Assembly (NCBI GenBank): GCA_028023455.1
Contig: JAQFVV010000027.1
Location: 7,625,845 to 7,689,844, forward strand
Length of the DNA stretch: 64,000 nt
Source: Epiperipatus broadwayi
Taxonomy: Eukaryota; Onychophora; Udeonychophora; Euonychophora; Peripatidae
Direction of reading: 5' to 3'
Numbering within the stretch: position 1 is the stretch's first letter; each line of letters begins with the position of its first letter. Below, in pieces: positions 52,209 through 63,955 of the stretch. A model generated the notes under the pieces. That model was not told the origin of the DNA. It made no database searches and was given only the letters and a program-made list of their open reading frames with translations. The position numbers and the translations under genes were made by a program.

Positions 52209-55200
52209 TATAACCCGGTAAAATCAATGAGCATGGCTTCTATTAAAGTAAATTGGACGGGTAGCCAAACCCTCTATTCTCTACTATGATATTTTATAGC
52301 TCTTCGTTAGGTTAGTTATATAATTCGGCTACAGAGATATGCAGCTCAGACAGAGATAGAATAAAAAAAATAATTATCATTAATAAAATAGATTTAATAA
52401 AACAATTTAGAATAAACTAACATTCTCTCTCTCTATCTAAAATACATTCTCTGAGCTATAAGTACTTGTACTGTTCGACAATGATGATGATGATTTTATT
52501 TCATTGTTAATATTACTAACTAAATTAAAACATTCAGTAATTAGCCCATATGCTCTCAATATTTTATTATTATACAATTAAAAGTTTCCATCTCTTTAGC
52601 CATGCCACACTTGTAATATTAATCATATTGAATTAATTCTTTCTTTAAGAGCACTTATAATACTGACACTAATCTCAGGGTTCTCTGTTATATTGACTAA
52701 AATGCTCGGCAGTATTGTGTTGTCTAATAGAACTGACATTATGGTTGGCTATAGAAAACATTTAACTTATTTAAATTCCAGGTGTCTTCATCCACATATC
52801 AACTATTATAATATTTGATGAGATGATGACCCTATTCAATGACAACGCATAATTTTGAATAATACTGCCAATTTATAATCCAGAATCTCAGTTGGAATGA
52901 TGAAAAGACAAGGGTGCTTTTGTGTCCTTCCATCCCCCTGACAACACAATAATTTAACTAAGATTTAATACTTAGACACTTCACTTACATATGTATGGAA
53001 CAATATGCAATCAAATATACTAGTTTGGGAATAAAGTGATTTTACACACACATAAAATAAAATGTTTTGGTCTGAAGTTTCAATTCCATAAATAATTCTT
53101 ATTAAATTAAAAATAGAATGAAATATTCTGATCTGCTTAAAATTGTCTATCTAGTGTATTGAACTTGAGATTTCATAAATAATTTTGGACTCAAGAAAGT
53201 ATTGCAAGGATTATGCAGATACACTTTTATTTAGCACACAAGAAAAATGACTCAAAACAGCTTTTAATAAAACTATATTTATTATTAAATTTCAACAATA
53301 TTCCAATTTATTCTTACAATTTAACAAAAACAATCCCTTAGGATTAACATAATAAACAAAATTTTACACTTTAGTTGATCCCATATGGATAAAACAAAAT
53401 AATAACTAATAATAATTAGTCTATGCTTTTAGACTTAGATTCGAACTACTTCTTCATCTTTGTTATACATTGACTCAGATTAATTATAACAATTTAAATA
53501 TTATTGTCGATACACTACCTTATCAGTTTAGTGTATCTTATATGAACGACTGCTTAACTTTATTCTGACTATTTGTTTTAAAATAAAAATAATTGGATTC
53601 TAGGCAATGCGTACAAACGATTATTATCATCGTATATTTAACTAAATGACAGTTTTTATTTAGATAACTTATTATAATTTATGGGTTATTTATCAGAAGT
53701 TACACTTATTATTCTCATATTTACCTGAATAACAACTGAAGTTGTTATACACATTGTTTCCTCCGTATAAGTTATATTGTGAGTGCTACTTAATAATTAA
53801 CCTGAATTAAACTTAGTATTTGAACCCTCCTTTGGCAAATAAAAATTTATAAATCACGCAAATTTAAACTTATTCTCTCCATTGACTTATGTGTGGATTA
53901 CCCGCACTATTCCGACGCACAATCCAGACATTGATCATATATACTAGCACTCTATTTTTACTAAATGGATCGTAAGGAATTTACCTCCAGTATACCCGTT
54001 ATCTTGCCATAACTTTTTAAATAAAACACAATATTCTACACCTTCCGTGGTGGAATTATCTCTATTTTCTCATGAGGAAGAGGGAATAATACCGTAGATA
54101 CGAAGAGTTAACGACTATATTAAAATAGTTTGGTGGGTCCTGGCCTCTTTCTTGGGCATATTAGGAACACACACCAATATAATCCTCTCATGGGATATTA
54201 ACGAACGAAATAAACTACATACGGTATAAATGGCTGATCGTCCTGGCTCTGGGAAGCGATCGCTTGGGTTATAACCATACCCGAATTCTAGATTTATTTA
54301 TTCCCCCTCATGAAAAATAAAGCTTTTGGGGAGATTATTTTCCATCCCACAAAATAAATACAGTCAATTGTTACTAATGTGAATATTAATCATATACTGA
54401 TGCTATTCGGGGCAAGACAAGCAAATACACTAATTACACAAAATTTATATTCCGGGTATACTTAAATCAATGTCTGTAATCAATGGATAATACAAAATAA
54501 ACATAATAATTTTCACCTTTGCCAAAGAAACATTCAACAAGTAATTGGTTATATAGTATTTTGAACTAAATTAAGTGAATGCGTTAATAAAAATATACTT
54601 GGGAATAAATTCCGCAATTAACATAGTATAAATTTGTTTAAACTTTAAATAAATAAGATTCTGTATAGCACTTCTTTTTAATTACTTCTGATAATTTTAA
54701 CTAGATATTTTATCTATTAAGTATCTGAACTTTTCTACTTTTACGCATTTAGCATATAAATTTACACCCATAATTGCCTATCATAAGTAAACACATTTTA
54801 TAAAAATATTTTCCATGTCAAATATAAATTTAACGTAGAATAATTAAAAGAAAACATACCTTTATGATTACAAGGTCATTTAAATACTACTTGAATGTAC
54901 ATCTTTTAACCTGTTGATAAAAAAATATATACATAATTTTTCAAATAAAAAAAAAATATTACTTAACAAGTGTTTATTCTCTTTCTAGAAAAATGTTTTC
55001 CGTTGGGCAATTTATTTAGATGAAGAACTTGATCCTTTCGTAGTTCACGAAGTAAAATTTTTGAAATAAGAAACACATTTTATTATTTCATTTCGATAAA
55101 AGTTGCTTCCATTCTGGCGCATTTAATAATTAAGCAAAGAAAACATAATAGCGTTGGATATTAATTCTTCTTTGAATTAACTTATATAATTTTGGGATCC

Positions 55201-56719
55201 AAGAAAGACAATACATAACTTAACATGACGAATATTTTGACGCTTGACGATCACATATATACAATTCTTTTCTTTTTTTTTTTTTAATATTGGCGATACG
55301 TACCATTTTATTTAGCTAGCTGGTTTAAGAATAAACTAAGGCGCGATTTTTAGGAAATATTATAATTATAAGGGCTGCAGCTGACTTACGTAGATAGAAT
55401 TTTACGGACTCTAGTTGAGATATAATATAACATATTATTTTAAAGTTATAATTAAGTCACTTATTGGTTAGTTTTTATTCCTACTCTAGGAATTATAAGT
55501 CTTCTTTAATAATGAGTTTTCCGTAATATGCACGCATACAAATTTTTCAATATTTACCTTGAGAAAATTTATATTTTCTTTTTAAAATTATGCAGATGCA
55601 CAAGTAAATATCCTTTATCATTCATATTATTTCTAGATAATTTTCATTGAATAAATTATATTTTAATGTGAAGAGCTTTCATTATTTTTAAATGCAGACA
55701 ATGTCAGTTTAAAAGAGCGCGAAATTTTATAGTTAACTTTCCTTAGCTTTTATAATATGTCTTTTAAATTATAAATTTTTCTTTTATACCAAGAAAAAAT
55801 TATCAAATAAGGTAAAGTTAATAAATAATTGTTTATTTGCTGGAAATTATTTATATTATTTACTTTAAACATAATGATGCTTTCAGTGATTACTGTAGTC
55901 AATACGGTCATTTTAAACTTTAGCACACGATAGTATAATCTTTTAGTATAAAAACTTTATAATAGGTCGATGGACATAGAAAAGCAGAATATCCTATCAA
56001 TTAAGATTAGCCAAACATGATATTATCAAACATTTAATGGACTGATATTTATTTCTGCAATAAAAATATAAAAAATTTTGTTACCGAATTTCAGTACTCA
56101 CTCCTTCTTGAAGACTAAATAGCAGACTAAAAACTTTTTCCCAGTTTTTGGCGGTCTTGTTTTATTTTAGCGACCTCTTACAGAGAAAAATTCATTTAAT
56201 TATACATAAACAAAAGAAAGGGAAACAAAAACTTATTACAGTTATATATTTCTGTATGATTTAAATAGATTACAAGGTAATTTGACAAATAATGAAAAAT
56301 AATAAATACACTTAATTAACAAGATTTATTTGTGTTGTATATTTCTGTATACACTATTATCTAAATAATTTTTAAAAAAATTACCAGAAGCTATTGTATT
56401 ATGATAAGATACTCATCTATCCCCCCCCCTTGTCCATCTAAATCAATTACTGTTTATAATTTGTGCTTTTATACTATATTAAATTGCTCTTATGGTTAAT
56501 ATTTTTTAATTAATTATTTATGCTCTTTTTCAAAATGACATTAAATTACTAAATTTATTAGTTATTGGCTTAAAACATGTTAAAGTGAGTAATAGCCTAT
56601 TTTATTAATTACTTAATATTATTACTATTTTAATTTTTTTTATTTTCTAGAAAAAGATAGCATTGTTTTCCTGTGGAAACGATGCTAAATAGACCAAGTG
56701 TCAATAACACTAGGTTACA
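52209..56719. mobile_element. Possible 4.5-kb element with TATAACC...GGTTACA ends
   Basis: The left end TATAACCCGGTAAAAT and the inverse of the right end TGTAACCTAGTGTTAT match at about 11 of 16 positions, and the sequence is flanked by TA-rich DNA. The ends resemble those of the solo LTR-like units at 1793 and 30570, but the interior shares no obvious blocks with them and no ORF over about 60 codons is seen. It could equally be unrelated intergenic sequence with a chance match. It is tentative and listed so that the 4.5 kb gap is described. Confidence 0.2.
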
Positions 56720-58394
56720 ATATATATATACACACATATTATATTTTATTAAAATTTTAAAATGATAATTTTTTAATATATTTTTAAGCAGTTTTTTTAT
56801 TTATCAAAGAAATCAGAATTTCTTCATTTTTTTATTTGAATCCATGATAAATCAAGATAAAATTAGATCTTGAGATTTTTTTGTTTTACTAAAAGTTTTT
56901 TGTTTTAAATTGTAATTCTTGGAAAGATGTGGGTTGGGGGAAGAAACAAGTATAGAATTTAGCAATTAACTCTATAGTTGAAACTCGAGATATTAAAAAT
57001 ATTTTGTAATTAAATATATTGCTGGAGTCAATTTATTATGCTAATTAAACAACTTTTAAAAAATGTGTCTAAAAATAAAATGCTAGGTGTGAATCCTGTT
57101 CATAAAAAATATTTACAGTTTCCTTTTGTTTACTTTCTTGGACTTGTACATTGAAAAGCACATTGGAGAGAGATTGAAAATAAAATTATTAAACAATGCC
57201 AAGGAAATTTTCTCTAGCTAAGGGACATCAGAACTTTCCCCCTTGGGGAATTACATCTCATATACACACCTGAAGCTATCCAAATGTTCATCAACCAAGG
57301 GAAGAAAGTATTTATCAAGCTAGCCAAGAAAATAAAAAAAGCCAATGGAACAAACAAAATTCATGCCAAAAATCATATAAGAACTTTGACCACCTGGAGA
57401 AAGTTGAACCACTGATCTATCAGGGTAATTATAAACTTTTATCAAAGAACTTTTCTTTGGTATGGCATAATACAGTAGTAGACTCCATTAAGAATTGTAT
57501 AAAAAGTTTCAACAGAGGTAGGTTTTAAAAGGTATTATTATTTTATATCATTTTATATTAAGTAAAAAGGGGTAGGCTTTTATGTTACTACATTTTTAAT
57601 AATCAAAATTTTCCTTCATTTATTATGTTCAAAATTTGGGTAGTTTGAAGTTCAAAAATGAATGTTAACTGCTCAATCTAGAAAGTCAAACAGGAAGTGT
57701 GGATCGAAAGTTAAGAGTTTTGGCAATAAGTAAACACAGGTGTTTGAAATAGGGATGTTTAATGGTTGCAAGAAAACAGCAGACACTTGCACCATTCCTT
57801 GAGGTTTGAATGGAATTTATTAATCATAAAAGGAAGAGGGTATGATTGGGGCAACATAATCCCCTTTCTCAATAGTAAATTGATGTTCAGTCTCACTTAC
57901 ATGAACAGACATCTAGAATAAATTTGGATCACTGTCTCTCATAATGTTTGTGCAGTGCATGTTCTTTCAAGAAAGATATTAAATGGTGAATTAGAGATCA
58001 TAATTATTAAACCCAAAAAGAAATAGAAATATTATTTTTGTTTGACTTTCTTTTTAAATTTCTGATCAAGTTAGTTAGAGGGTCCAAAAAAAAGGAAATA
58101 GAAAAGCTATTAATAAGAGAAAAGAATGTAATAAACATCTAAACTTTATTTAAGTGCCTCTGTGTTTTAATCTATCTTATTAATTTAATAATTAAGTGTC
58201 CATTCATCAAAGTATAATTAGCCTAGTCCACATAGAATACATTTTAAAATCTATTAAGTGACCACTGTATGTAAATAAATCACTACAATTGTTGAAGTTG
58301 CTTCTCGATTTAGTGCTAGGCTATAGGTCTAGTGGCACCCTCATATGTAACTAGCTAATCTTAAAAAAATTGCAGACAGAGTGACAATTTGTAG
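56720..58394. other. Non-coding, one short unexplained ORF
   Basis: Around 57230-57420 a plus-strand frame reads YTPEAIQMFINQGKKVFIKL then AKKIKKANGTNKIHAKNHIR without a recognisable family. The rest is AT-rich. Confidence 0.35.
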
Positions 58395-58590
58395 TGGCAC
58401 AACATTTATTACTTAGTATTTTCAGTAGTGTTTGGTGATCTACCTTAGGTATTTTTTTCTCTGAACAAAAAAACATTAAAACACATATTTAATATTTTCA
58501 GTGGTGTTCAATGTTTGCCTTGGATATTTGTTTTTAATCAAACAAAAAAACATTTATCACTTAGTATTTTCAGTAATTCTGAAATTTATT
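58395..58590 (+). repeat. Short tandem units (about 72-76 bp)
   Basis: TATTTTCAGTAGTGTT...CAAAAAAACATT occurs at about 58417-58477, again at about 58493-58555, and partly at about 58565-58580. Each has AGGTATTT/GGATATTT in the middle. They lead directly into the foldback at 58613. Confidence 0.65.
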
Positions 58591-58612
58591 TATCAAATGC
58601 ATAATACATATG

Positions 58613-58880
58613 TAATTAAATAGAAAGGATTTTCACCTTTTTACATATGCACTGCACTAATTCTTATATAAGCTCAACGATGCTATGTTAAGTACAGGAA
58701 GACTCTCAAACCCAAACACAAAATAGAGACTTTATAAAGATAAGAGTGGCTGTCTTATTTTTAATCTTGTCTATGTGTTTGAGTTTGAAAGTCTTCCTGC
58801 AGTCAACACAGTATCATTGAGCTTATATAAAAATTAGTATAGCACATCTGTGATAAGGTGAAATTCTTTCTATTTAATTA
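58613..58880. repeat. Foldback (arms about 110 bp)
   Basis: TAATTAAATAGAAAGG at 58613 pairs with its inverse ending TATTTAATTA at 58880. Inside, CTTATATAAGCTCAACGATG and its inverse (58803-58825 region), and AGGAAGACTCTCAAACCCAA with GTTTGAGTTTGAAAGTCTTC, also pair. The spacer is about 40 bp and I see no hammerhead core in it. Confidence 0.8.
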
Positions 58881-59519
58881 TTTTCAGTAATGAATGGTAA
58901 CCTTCAAATATGTAAATAAATCCAAGAACACATACTAAATAATTACACTTTGCATGAGAATGGAGTAATGAAAGTTATAGTGCTCTCAACATGGGCACAA
59001 CTATTTAGGCATTTGATACTTCTAGTTCCCCTGATGAGGGAAAGATGTTCATAAAATGCACACATACTGAAAGAAACTTGTCTAACATTCTGCATATGTG
59101 GATGGTTATAATATCATAGAATTGAGATATGTGAGACATCGTTAAAAACTAAAGATTGGACAATATTTATAAAATAATAGGTTGTATGACTCAATCTACT
59201 TGTAATGCTGTCATCTTGCCTTCCTTTTTAAAGAATTAAACTGTAGCCACCAGATGGCAGGAATTGAAAACTTTTAGGATAACTTTCTAAACCTTTAACC
59301 TTCACTTGGGCCAAAAAATAAGATTAATAAAATATTGCTTGGATTTGTTGGTTTTATATAATGATATGCAGAATAGGTATAATAAATGGCTATTCTACCC
59401 ATATGCTACAGTTTATAGCATAGGGTGAATTATAATACATTGCCAAATTTCAACTTTTAACTAAAATGAAAGAATTTATAAACAACAGGAATTAATTAAC
59501 TAATGAAATCCTACTAACA
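58881..59519. other. Non-coding; possible hammerhead relic near 59030
   Basis: CCCCTGATGAGGGAAAGATG then AAAATGCAC at about 59027-59062 has a perfect CTGATGA but no good stem II plus GAAA, so it is not called as a ribozyme. Confidence 0.35.
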
Positions 59520-59725
59520 GTGGTCAATTTTCCAAACAGGAGTGCCATCTAGTGCAAGCCTTAGTAATCAGTGGATGAAAGAAGTTTTATCCCTATCTAG
59601 TGTCTACTCATCCAATATCCCCAGATTAGTTTCTAGCTTATGGCTTTCATCAGTGAGGAGCCTTGGATCTGAAAGCACTTCACTTAGATCTAAGGTTTTA
59701 ATGCAACTCTCCAGCATCCACTTTT
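59520..59725 (-). repeat. Family B hammerhead element, copy 3
   Basis: Shares GTGCAAGCCTTAGTAATCAG, CTAGTGTCTACTCATCCAAT and the hammerhead block with 28391-28685, and GATCTGAAAGCACT.CACTTA with 60189-60440. Only one arm is well kept, so it no longer folds back fully. Confidence 0.7.
59618..59659 (-). ncRNA. Type I hammerhead ribozyme candidate (family B, intact core)
   Basis: On the minus strand: stem I TCCTCA (59654-59659) pairs with TGGGGA (59618-59623), six pairs with one T-G. CTGATGA is at 59647-59653. Stem II is AGC-CATAA-GCT, with an A-A next to the core. GAAA is at 59630-59633. Stem III ACTAAT has A-T then a C-A mismatch. C17 (59624) follows AU, giving an AUC cleavage site. All core nucleotides are consensus. 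This is one of the two best candidates in the window; the short stems suggest a dimeric form. Confidence 0.72.
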
Positions 59726-60188
59726 TATCTATTTAGTTAACTATAATGCAGTGAGCACAATATCAATAAAATCCTAAGCATAATATACTATGATGACTTG
59801 AATTTATTGTGAGCATTAGCCAGCGCCTCCAAAAGTATAGAACTATCAACATCATACTAACAAATTCATTTACTCATCGCCATGCATTCATATTTCCCAT
59901 AATACTAGTTCTTTTGTATGTACTAATTTATTACATCATCTGTAGCTACTAAATTGATATTACTTTGATATCATTAATCACAGAAATAAAATAATGAAAT
60001 TACATTTGGTATATTAATATTAGTAAAGCATATAAGAGAGAAAAAAAATATTTTAAATGAGGTAAAATATTAACAGATGTAAAAAGAAATTTGAATATAG
60101 CATAAATGAGCATTTTATTATAGAAACTTTTTTTATAAATACAAATGGACACCATTTAACAATAAAACACATACATTAAAAATAATAG
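59726..60188. other. Non-coding, nothing recognised
   Basis: AT-rich spacer between two family B copies. Confidence 0.4.
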
Positions 60189-60440
60189 AAAACTCCCCAT
60201 ACAGTAGTGTCACTTTGTGCAATCCATAGTAATCAATGGATGCTAAAAGGTTTGTGTATAGAATCTCTTAATCTAGTCCCTATTCATCCAATATCGCCAG
60301 ACAAGTTTCTAGCTTGTGGACTTCATCAGTGAGAAGTCTTAGATCTGAAAGCACTGCACTTAGATAGAGATTTTATGCACAAATTTTCTACCACCTATTG
60401 ATTGTGACTTGCACCGTTACTGTGTGGAGAGCTGCTACTG
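60189..60440. repeat. Family B hammerhead element, copy 4 (foldback)
   Basis: The left arm (CTCCCCATACAGTAGTGTCA, GTAATCAATGGATGCTAAAA) pairs imperfectly with the right arm (AGATTTTATGCACAAATTTT, ACCTATTGATTGTGACTTGC, ACTGTGTGGAGAG). The arms also match 27965-28220 and 28391-28685. The hammerhead (60295-60335) is in the centre. Confidence 0.75.
60295..60335 (-). ncRNA. Type I hammerhead ribozyme candidate (family B, intact core)
   Basis: On the minus strand: TCA, CTGATGA (60323-60329), a degraded stem II, GAAA (60306-60309), stem III ACTTGT (A-T and C-G pairs, TT loop), a GUC cleavage triplet (C17 at 60300), then TGG closing a three-pair stem I. The core and cleavage site are consensus; the stems are weak. 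Confidence 0.65.
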
Positions 60441-61937
60441 TTTAACGGCTTGTATACGCATGGAAATTGTGGGCGTGTGATCTTGAGTGGCTTAACATTA
60501 ATAATAATATTTGCAATACACTTTCTTACTTAAAACTATAATCTTATTAAGTAATAATAATAATAATGTTTACGTACGTGTAATATTAATGAAAATAAAA
60601 CACACACAAATAATTATCTCACCGTGGAATCTTTTATTTTCAAGTTTTTCTGAGCTCAAACAAAAATAATAAAGATGCATATACTTTCTCTTGAAAGTTT
60701 AAGTGAAAAAATTGATTTTCTTCTCTGCACACACATATGAGGTTATTTGGATTATTTCGGAGTAATCTATTCGTCACAAACGATTCCCTTCACACGGTTG
60801 CCTTCACTCTTTTTTAAGGAAACACGTTGCAATTTTGTTAATTATTTAAATTAGCATTATTCAGTACAAAAGTTCAATTCTTGCGGCGAATTTTATTATT
60901 TTAATTATCTTATTTTCCTATAATTTCCAGTTATATGTGTAATGTTGAAAATATTTACCGTTGATTAGTTATGATTATCGGTGAGAAAATCATTTAAAGT
61001 TAATATTAGTCTTCAGGAAGATTTAAAATAGCCGTTAGCGTCTCAAAGATTTCCATTTAGGCAAGTTTCAAGACAAGCTTACATCCTAGCAGCTGGAAGA
61101 CTTGTTGAAATCTAGTGCTCAGTTCATAATTTTCATAACGATACAATTTTTCAATCTCCAATTGCTTTATATAGTGATATTGTTCATTTTCATCTTTACT
61201 TCTCCTTGCTTTGATGGTTATTTTATTTGTTGATTTTTTTTTCCTTGCGGGAATTTAATTGGCCATAGTTTCACTACATAAGTCGGTCTTATAAAATTAC
61301 AGCTCGAATACTTTTTCAACAATAACGTAGTAGAATCAAACAAGTATAAATTTACAAAAAAAGATAATCACTTTAAAAATCAAAATATGTGAAATAATGG
61401 ATTTTCATTTTTGATTTCCATTCTTGCTATTAAAAGGTGAGAAGGTTGCCTTGACAGCAGTAAGAAACATTGATTACTATGTCACTAGTTGGTTTCTAAT
61501 GGTTAAATCAAAATATACTGAATTTTTGCATCCTCCCCCCCCTCCCGTTTCCCCAAAGTAAAACATTTAACATACGATTTTTCTTTTAATGAAGAAAATA
61601 CTCATTTATATTAGAGATACACGATTTCATTTCATCTTTTACAGTTAATTTTTAAATTATTTGCGGTATTGTCAAAATAGTAATATTATTTATTTATTTT
61701 TTTCAGATGTTTACATATTTGCGTTTTGTTTGTGATCATTTTTTATTTTTCCTTCTTTAATCTTTAGATTTATAACTGATGCACACTAAGTTGTGTGTTG
61801 TGATACCAACGCGTCTCAATATATTATTTACAATTGCAAATTCCTAAACTCGACAATACTCTGCATAATGAATAGAAGTTGTTAAAAATAATTCATGTCT
61901 TTACAATGATAATTTTTGTGGATAGCACGTAAAGCAA
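60441..61937. other. Non-coding, nothing recognised
   Basis: About 1.5 kb, slightly less AT-rich around 60980-61130. No supported exon or repeat. It could be gene-flanking sequence. Confidence 0.4.
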
Positions 61938-62300
61938 AATCATCATCATCATTTTCTACCATTATTCGATCCATTGCAGAATGAAGATCACCCTCAAGTT
62001 TAATTCATTTTTTCTGATTCCTACTCACTCTTCTCCACAACATACCAGCAAACTTCCTTGTTACATTCATCCACCTTATATGAGGTCTCTTTCTAGGTCT
62101 TTGACAATCTCTTATGATCAACCTTAAAATGTCAACTATCCATTTATTATCATTTCTTCTAACAATATGTCTAGTGTAATTCTATTCCAGTCTTTTAATT
62201 TGTTCAATGATGTCTGATATCTGTTTGTTCTCTTACCCATATATTCTTTTTATCAATCTCTTATTATTATTCCTAATATAGATCTCTTTATAGTCTGAAA
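61938..62300 (-). pseudogene. RTE-like LINE, old 3' fragment
   Basis: Aligns with the 3' end of the 38.6-41.6 kb element. On the plus strand it begins ATCATCATCATCATTTTCTA and carries CCATTGCAGAATGAAGATCA, TTCATCCACCTTATATGAGG, TCTAGGTCTTTGACAATCTC and GTTTGTTCTCTTACCCATAT. Coding is destroyed by stops. It ends about where the sequence TCTGAAATC matches the RLQ codons. Confidence 0.75.
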
Positions 62301-63110
62301 TCCAATTAGTGTGAATTTGAATTTAAACAAGAACGTCCATGTTCAGTTTTATTCTTTATTTTGTTTCTAAAAGAAACAAGAAATGAGATAGAAAGATTAT
62401 GGATAAAAATGGAAATGCCTATAGTTGAAGCTAAAAAAATTTATGATGTGGTAACACTTTTTGCAATATATATATAGTATTTTCTGCAAACCATTACAAG
62501 ATATAGAATTGTTATTATGGAAGTGTGAAGAGTCAAACAGAAGTATGAAAATTAAATTCAGTAAAGAAAAATCTGAAATTCTAGTATTTAGTGGCAAGGG
62601 TAAAATTTAAGAAAGGAAAATAGGAAATATTTAATATAGCATTTTTTACAAGTAATGTGAAGGATAAAAAGTTGTTAATAGAAATGTAGGAAGCAATAGC
62701 AAAAAAATAGGAAAAATTAATTTAATGAAGTAAAATTTGATATCTTAGTAATTGATTGAAAGGACAAAACTGTGAGAGATATTTGTCCTAAAGAAGAGGA
62801 GGAATACGGGCAGTGATGATATCCCAAATTTCCAAGAACCAGTTCTCTAAAAGTAGGTTGTATTTAAGAACCTATTCTGTTTATTTTTCCTTTTTCTAAG
62901 CATGGAAGCAAATCGGTTTCAGACCTAAAAATTTTTGGCAACTTCTCAGAAATTTTTCATGACCCCCCCCCCCCATACATAAAAAAGTGCTGCAGTGCAC
63001 ATGCACACTATGATGTACTTTGCAATCTCACTTATGGAATTAAAAAGAATTAAACCCTTTTTATAATTGGAAAAAAAAACATTTATTTGGCAAGATATTT
63101 CCCTATTGAC
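62301..63110. other. Non-coding, nothing recognised
   Basis: AT-rich, with a C-homopolymer at about 62963-62973. Some lysine-rich frames but no domain. Confidence 0.4.
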
Positions 63111-63175
63111 ATTTCAGTCACATCATATGTCTCTTTAGGTTGATGATGCTTTTTGACTATAGCATCATCAGCTGT
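63111..63175 (-). repeat. Perfect 10-bp hairpin beside a GAAATGTC motif
   Basis: The minus strand reads GCTGATGATGCT, a 10-base loop, AGCATCATCA, then about 25 bases later CTGAAATGTC. The first part contains CTGATGA and the last GAAA, so it may be a rearranged hammerhead relic. The strong hairpin occupies the core bases, so I do not call a ribozyme. Confidence 0.4.
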
Positions 63176-63275
63176 ATTGTGATTTCTTAGCCAAACTTGA
63201 ATTGAGTCACTGCAGTCCCAGTGATCTAATGGAATATCTATTCAATTTATTACTAGAAGAATTTGCCACATTTTC

Positions 63276-63870
63276 CACTTCAAGATGATTTCTTTTATCT
63301 GAATAAATTGTGTTCACCACAGAAACCGTCATTCAGTCTTGGTTTTAATTATATTTTTAGCTCTTTGGATAGTTTTATGTACAACATGTTTCTGGTGATT
63401 TCTCAAAACATTTTCAACATAATCACGGAAATCATTAACTGAAATCTCTTGGTGAAAATCTGATAATTTCTCTTCAAATTCTTTCCAGAGAACTACAGCT
63501 TCTTCCAGATTCCAAACATCTGGGTTCACAATTTTAACTAATTGCTGGATTTTATGATTTCACTTCAAGGTGATTTCTTTCATCTAAATAAATTGTGTTC
63601 ACCACAGAAACCTTCATTCAGTCTTGGTTTTAATTATATTTTTAGCTCTTTGGATAGTTTTATAAACAACATGTTTCTGGTGATTTCTCAAAACATTTTC
63701 AACATAATCATGGATATCATTAACTGAAATCTCATGGTGAAATGCTTTGTAAAAATCTGATAATTTCTCTTCAAATTCTTTCCAGAGAAATATAGCTTCT
63801 TCCAGATTCCAAACATCTGGATTCACAATGTTAACGAATTGACGGATTTTATGATTTCTATCTTGAATAT
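63276..63870 (-). repeat. Tandem duplication, period 285 bp
   Basis: CACTTCAAG(A/G)TGATTTCTTT starts at 63276 and again at 63561. The two copies match with scattered substitutions and one 12-bp difference (the second has GCTTTGTAAAAATC where the first is shorter). Both encode the same peptide on the minus strand. Confidence 0.85.
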
Positions 63871-63955
63871 TATTACTTATGCTATTACAATCCATTAATC
63901 TTAATTCCATATTTGTTATCACTACATTCAGTAATTTTTGATGGGGAAGACTCAC
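63614..63955 (-). pseudogene. Unrecognised ORF, duplicated fragment
   Basis: The 113-codon minus frame contains NPDVWNLEEAIFLWKEFEEK, SDFYKAFHHEISVNDIHDYV and ENVLRNHQKHVVYKTIQRAK, then ends KTKTE. The neighbouring copy at 63329-63529 repeats the last 66 residues, losing YKAF. The predicted peptide is helical and charged. I do not recognise the family. The shared stop in both copies means that the stop predates the duplication. It may be part of an unidentified mobile element or a host gene extending beyond 64000. Confidence 0.35.

Noticed and set aside
59027-59062. CTGATGAGGG near 59030 as a hammerhead
   Set aside because: The core start is perfect but stem II and GAAA cannot be placed.
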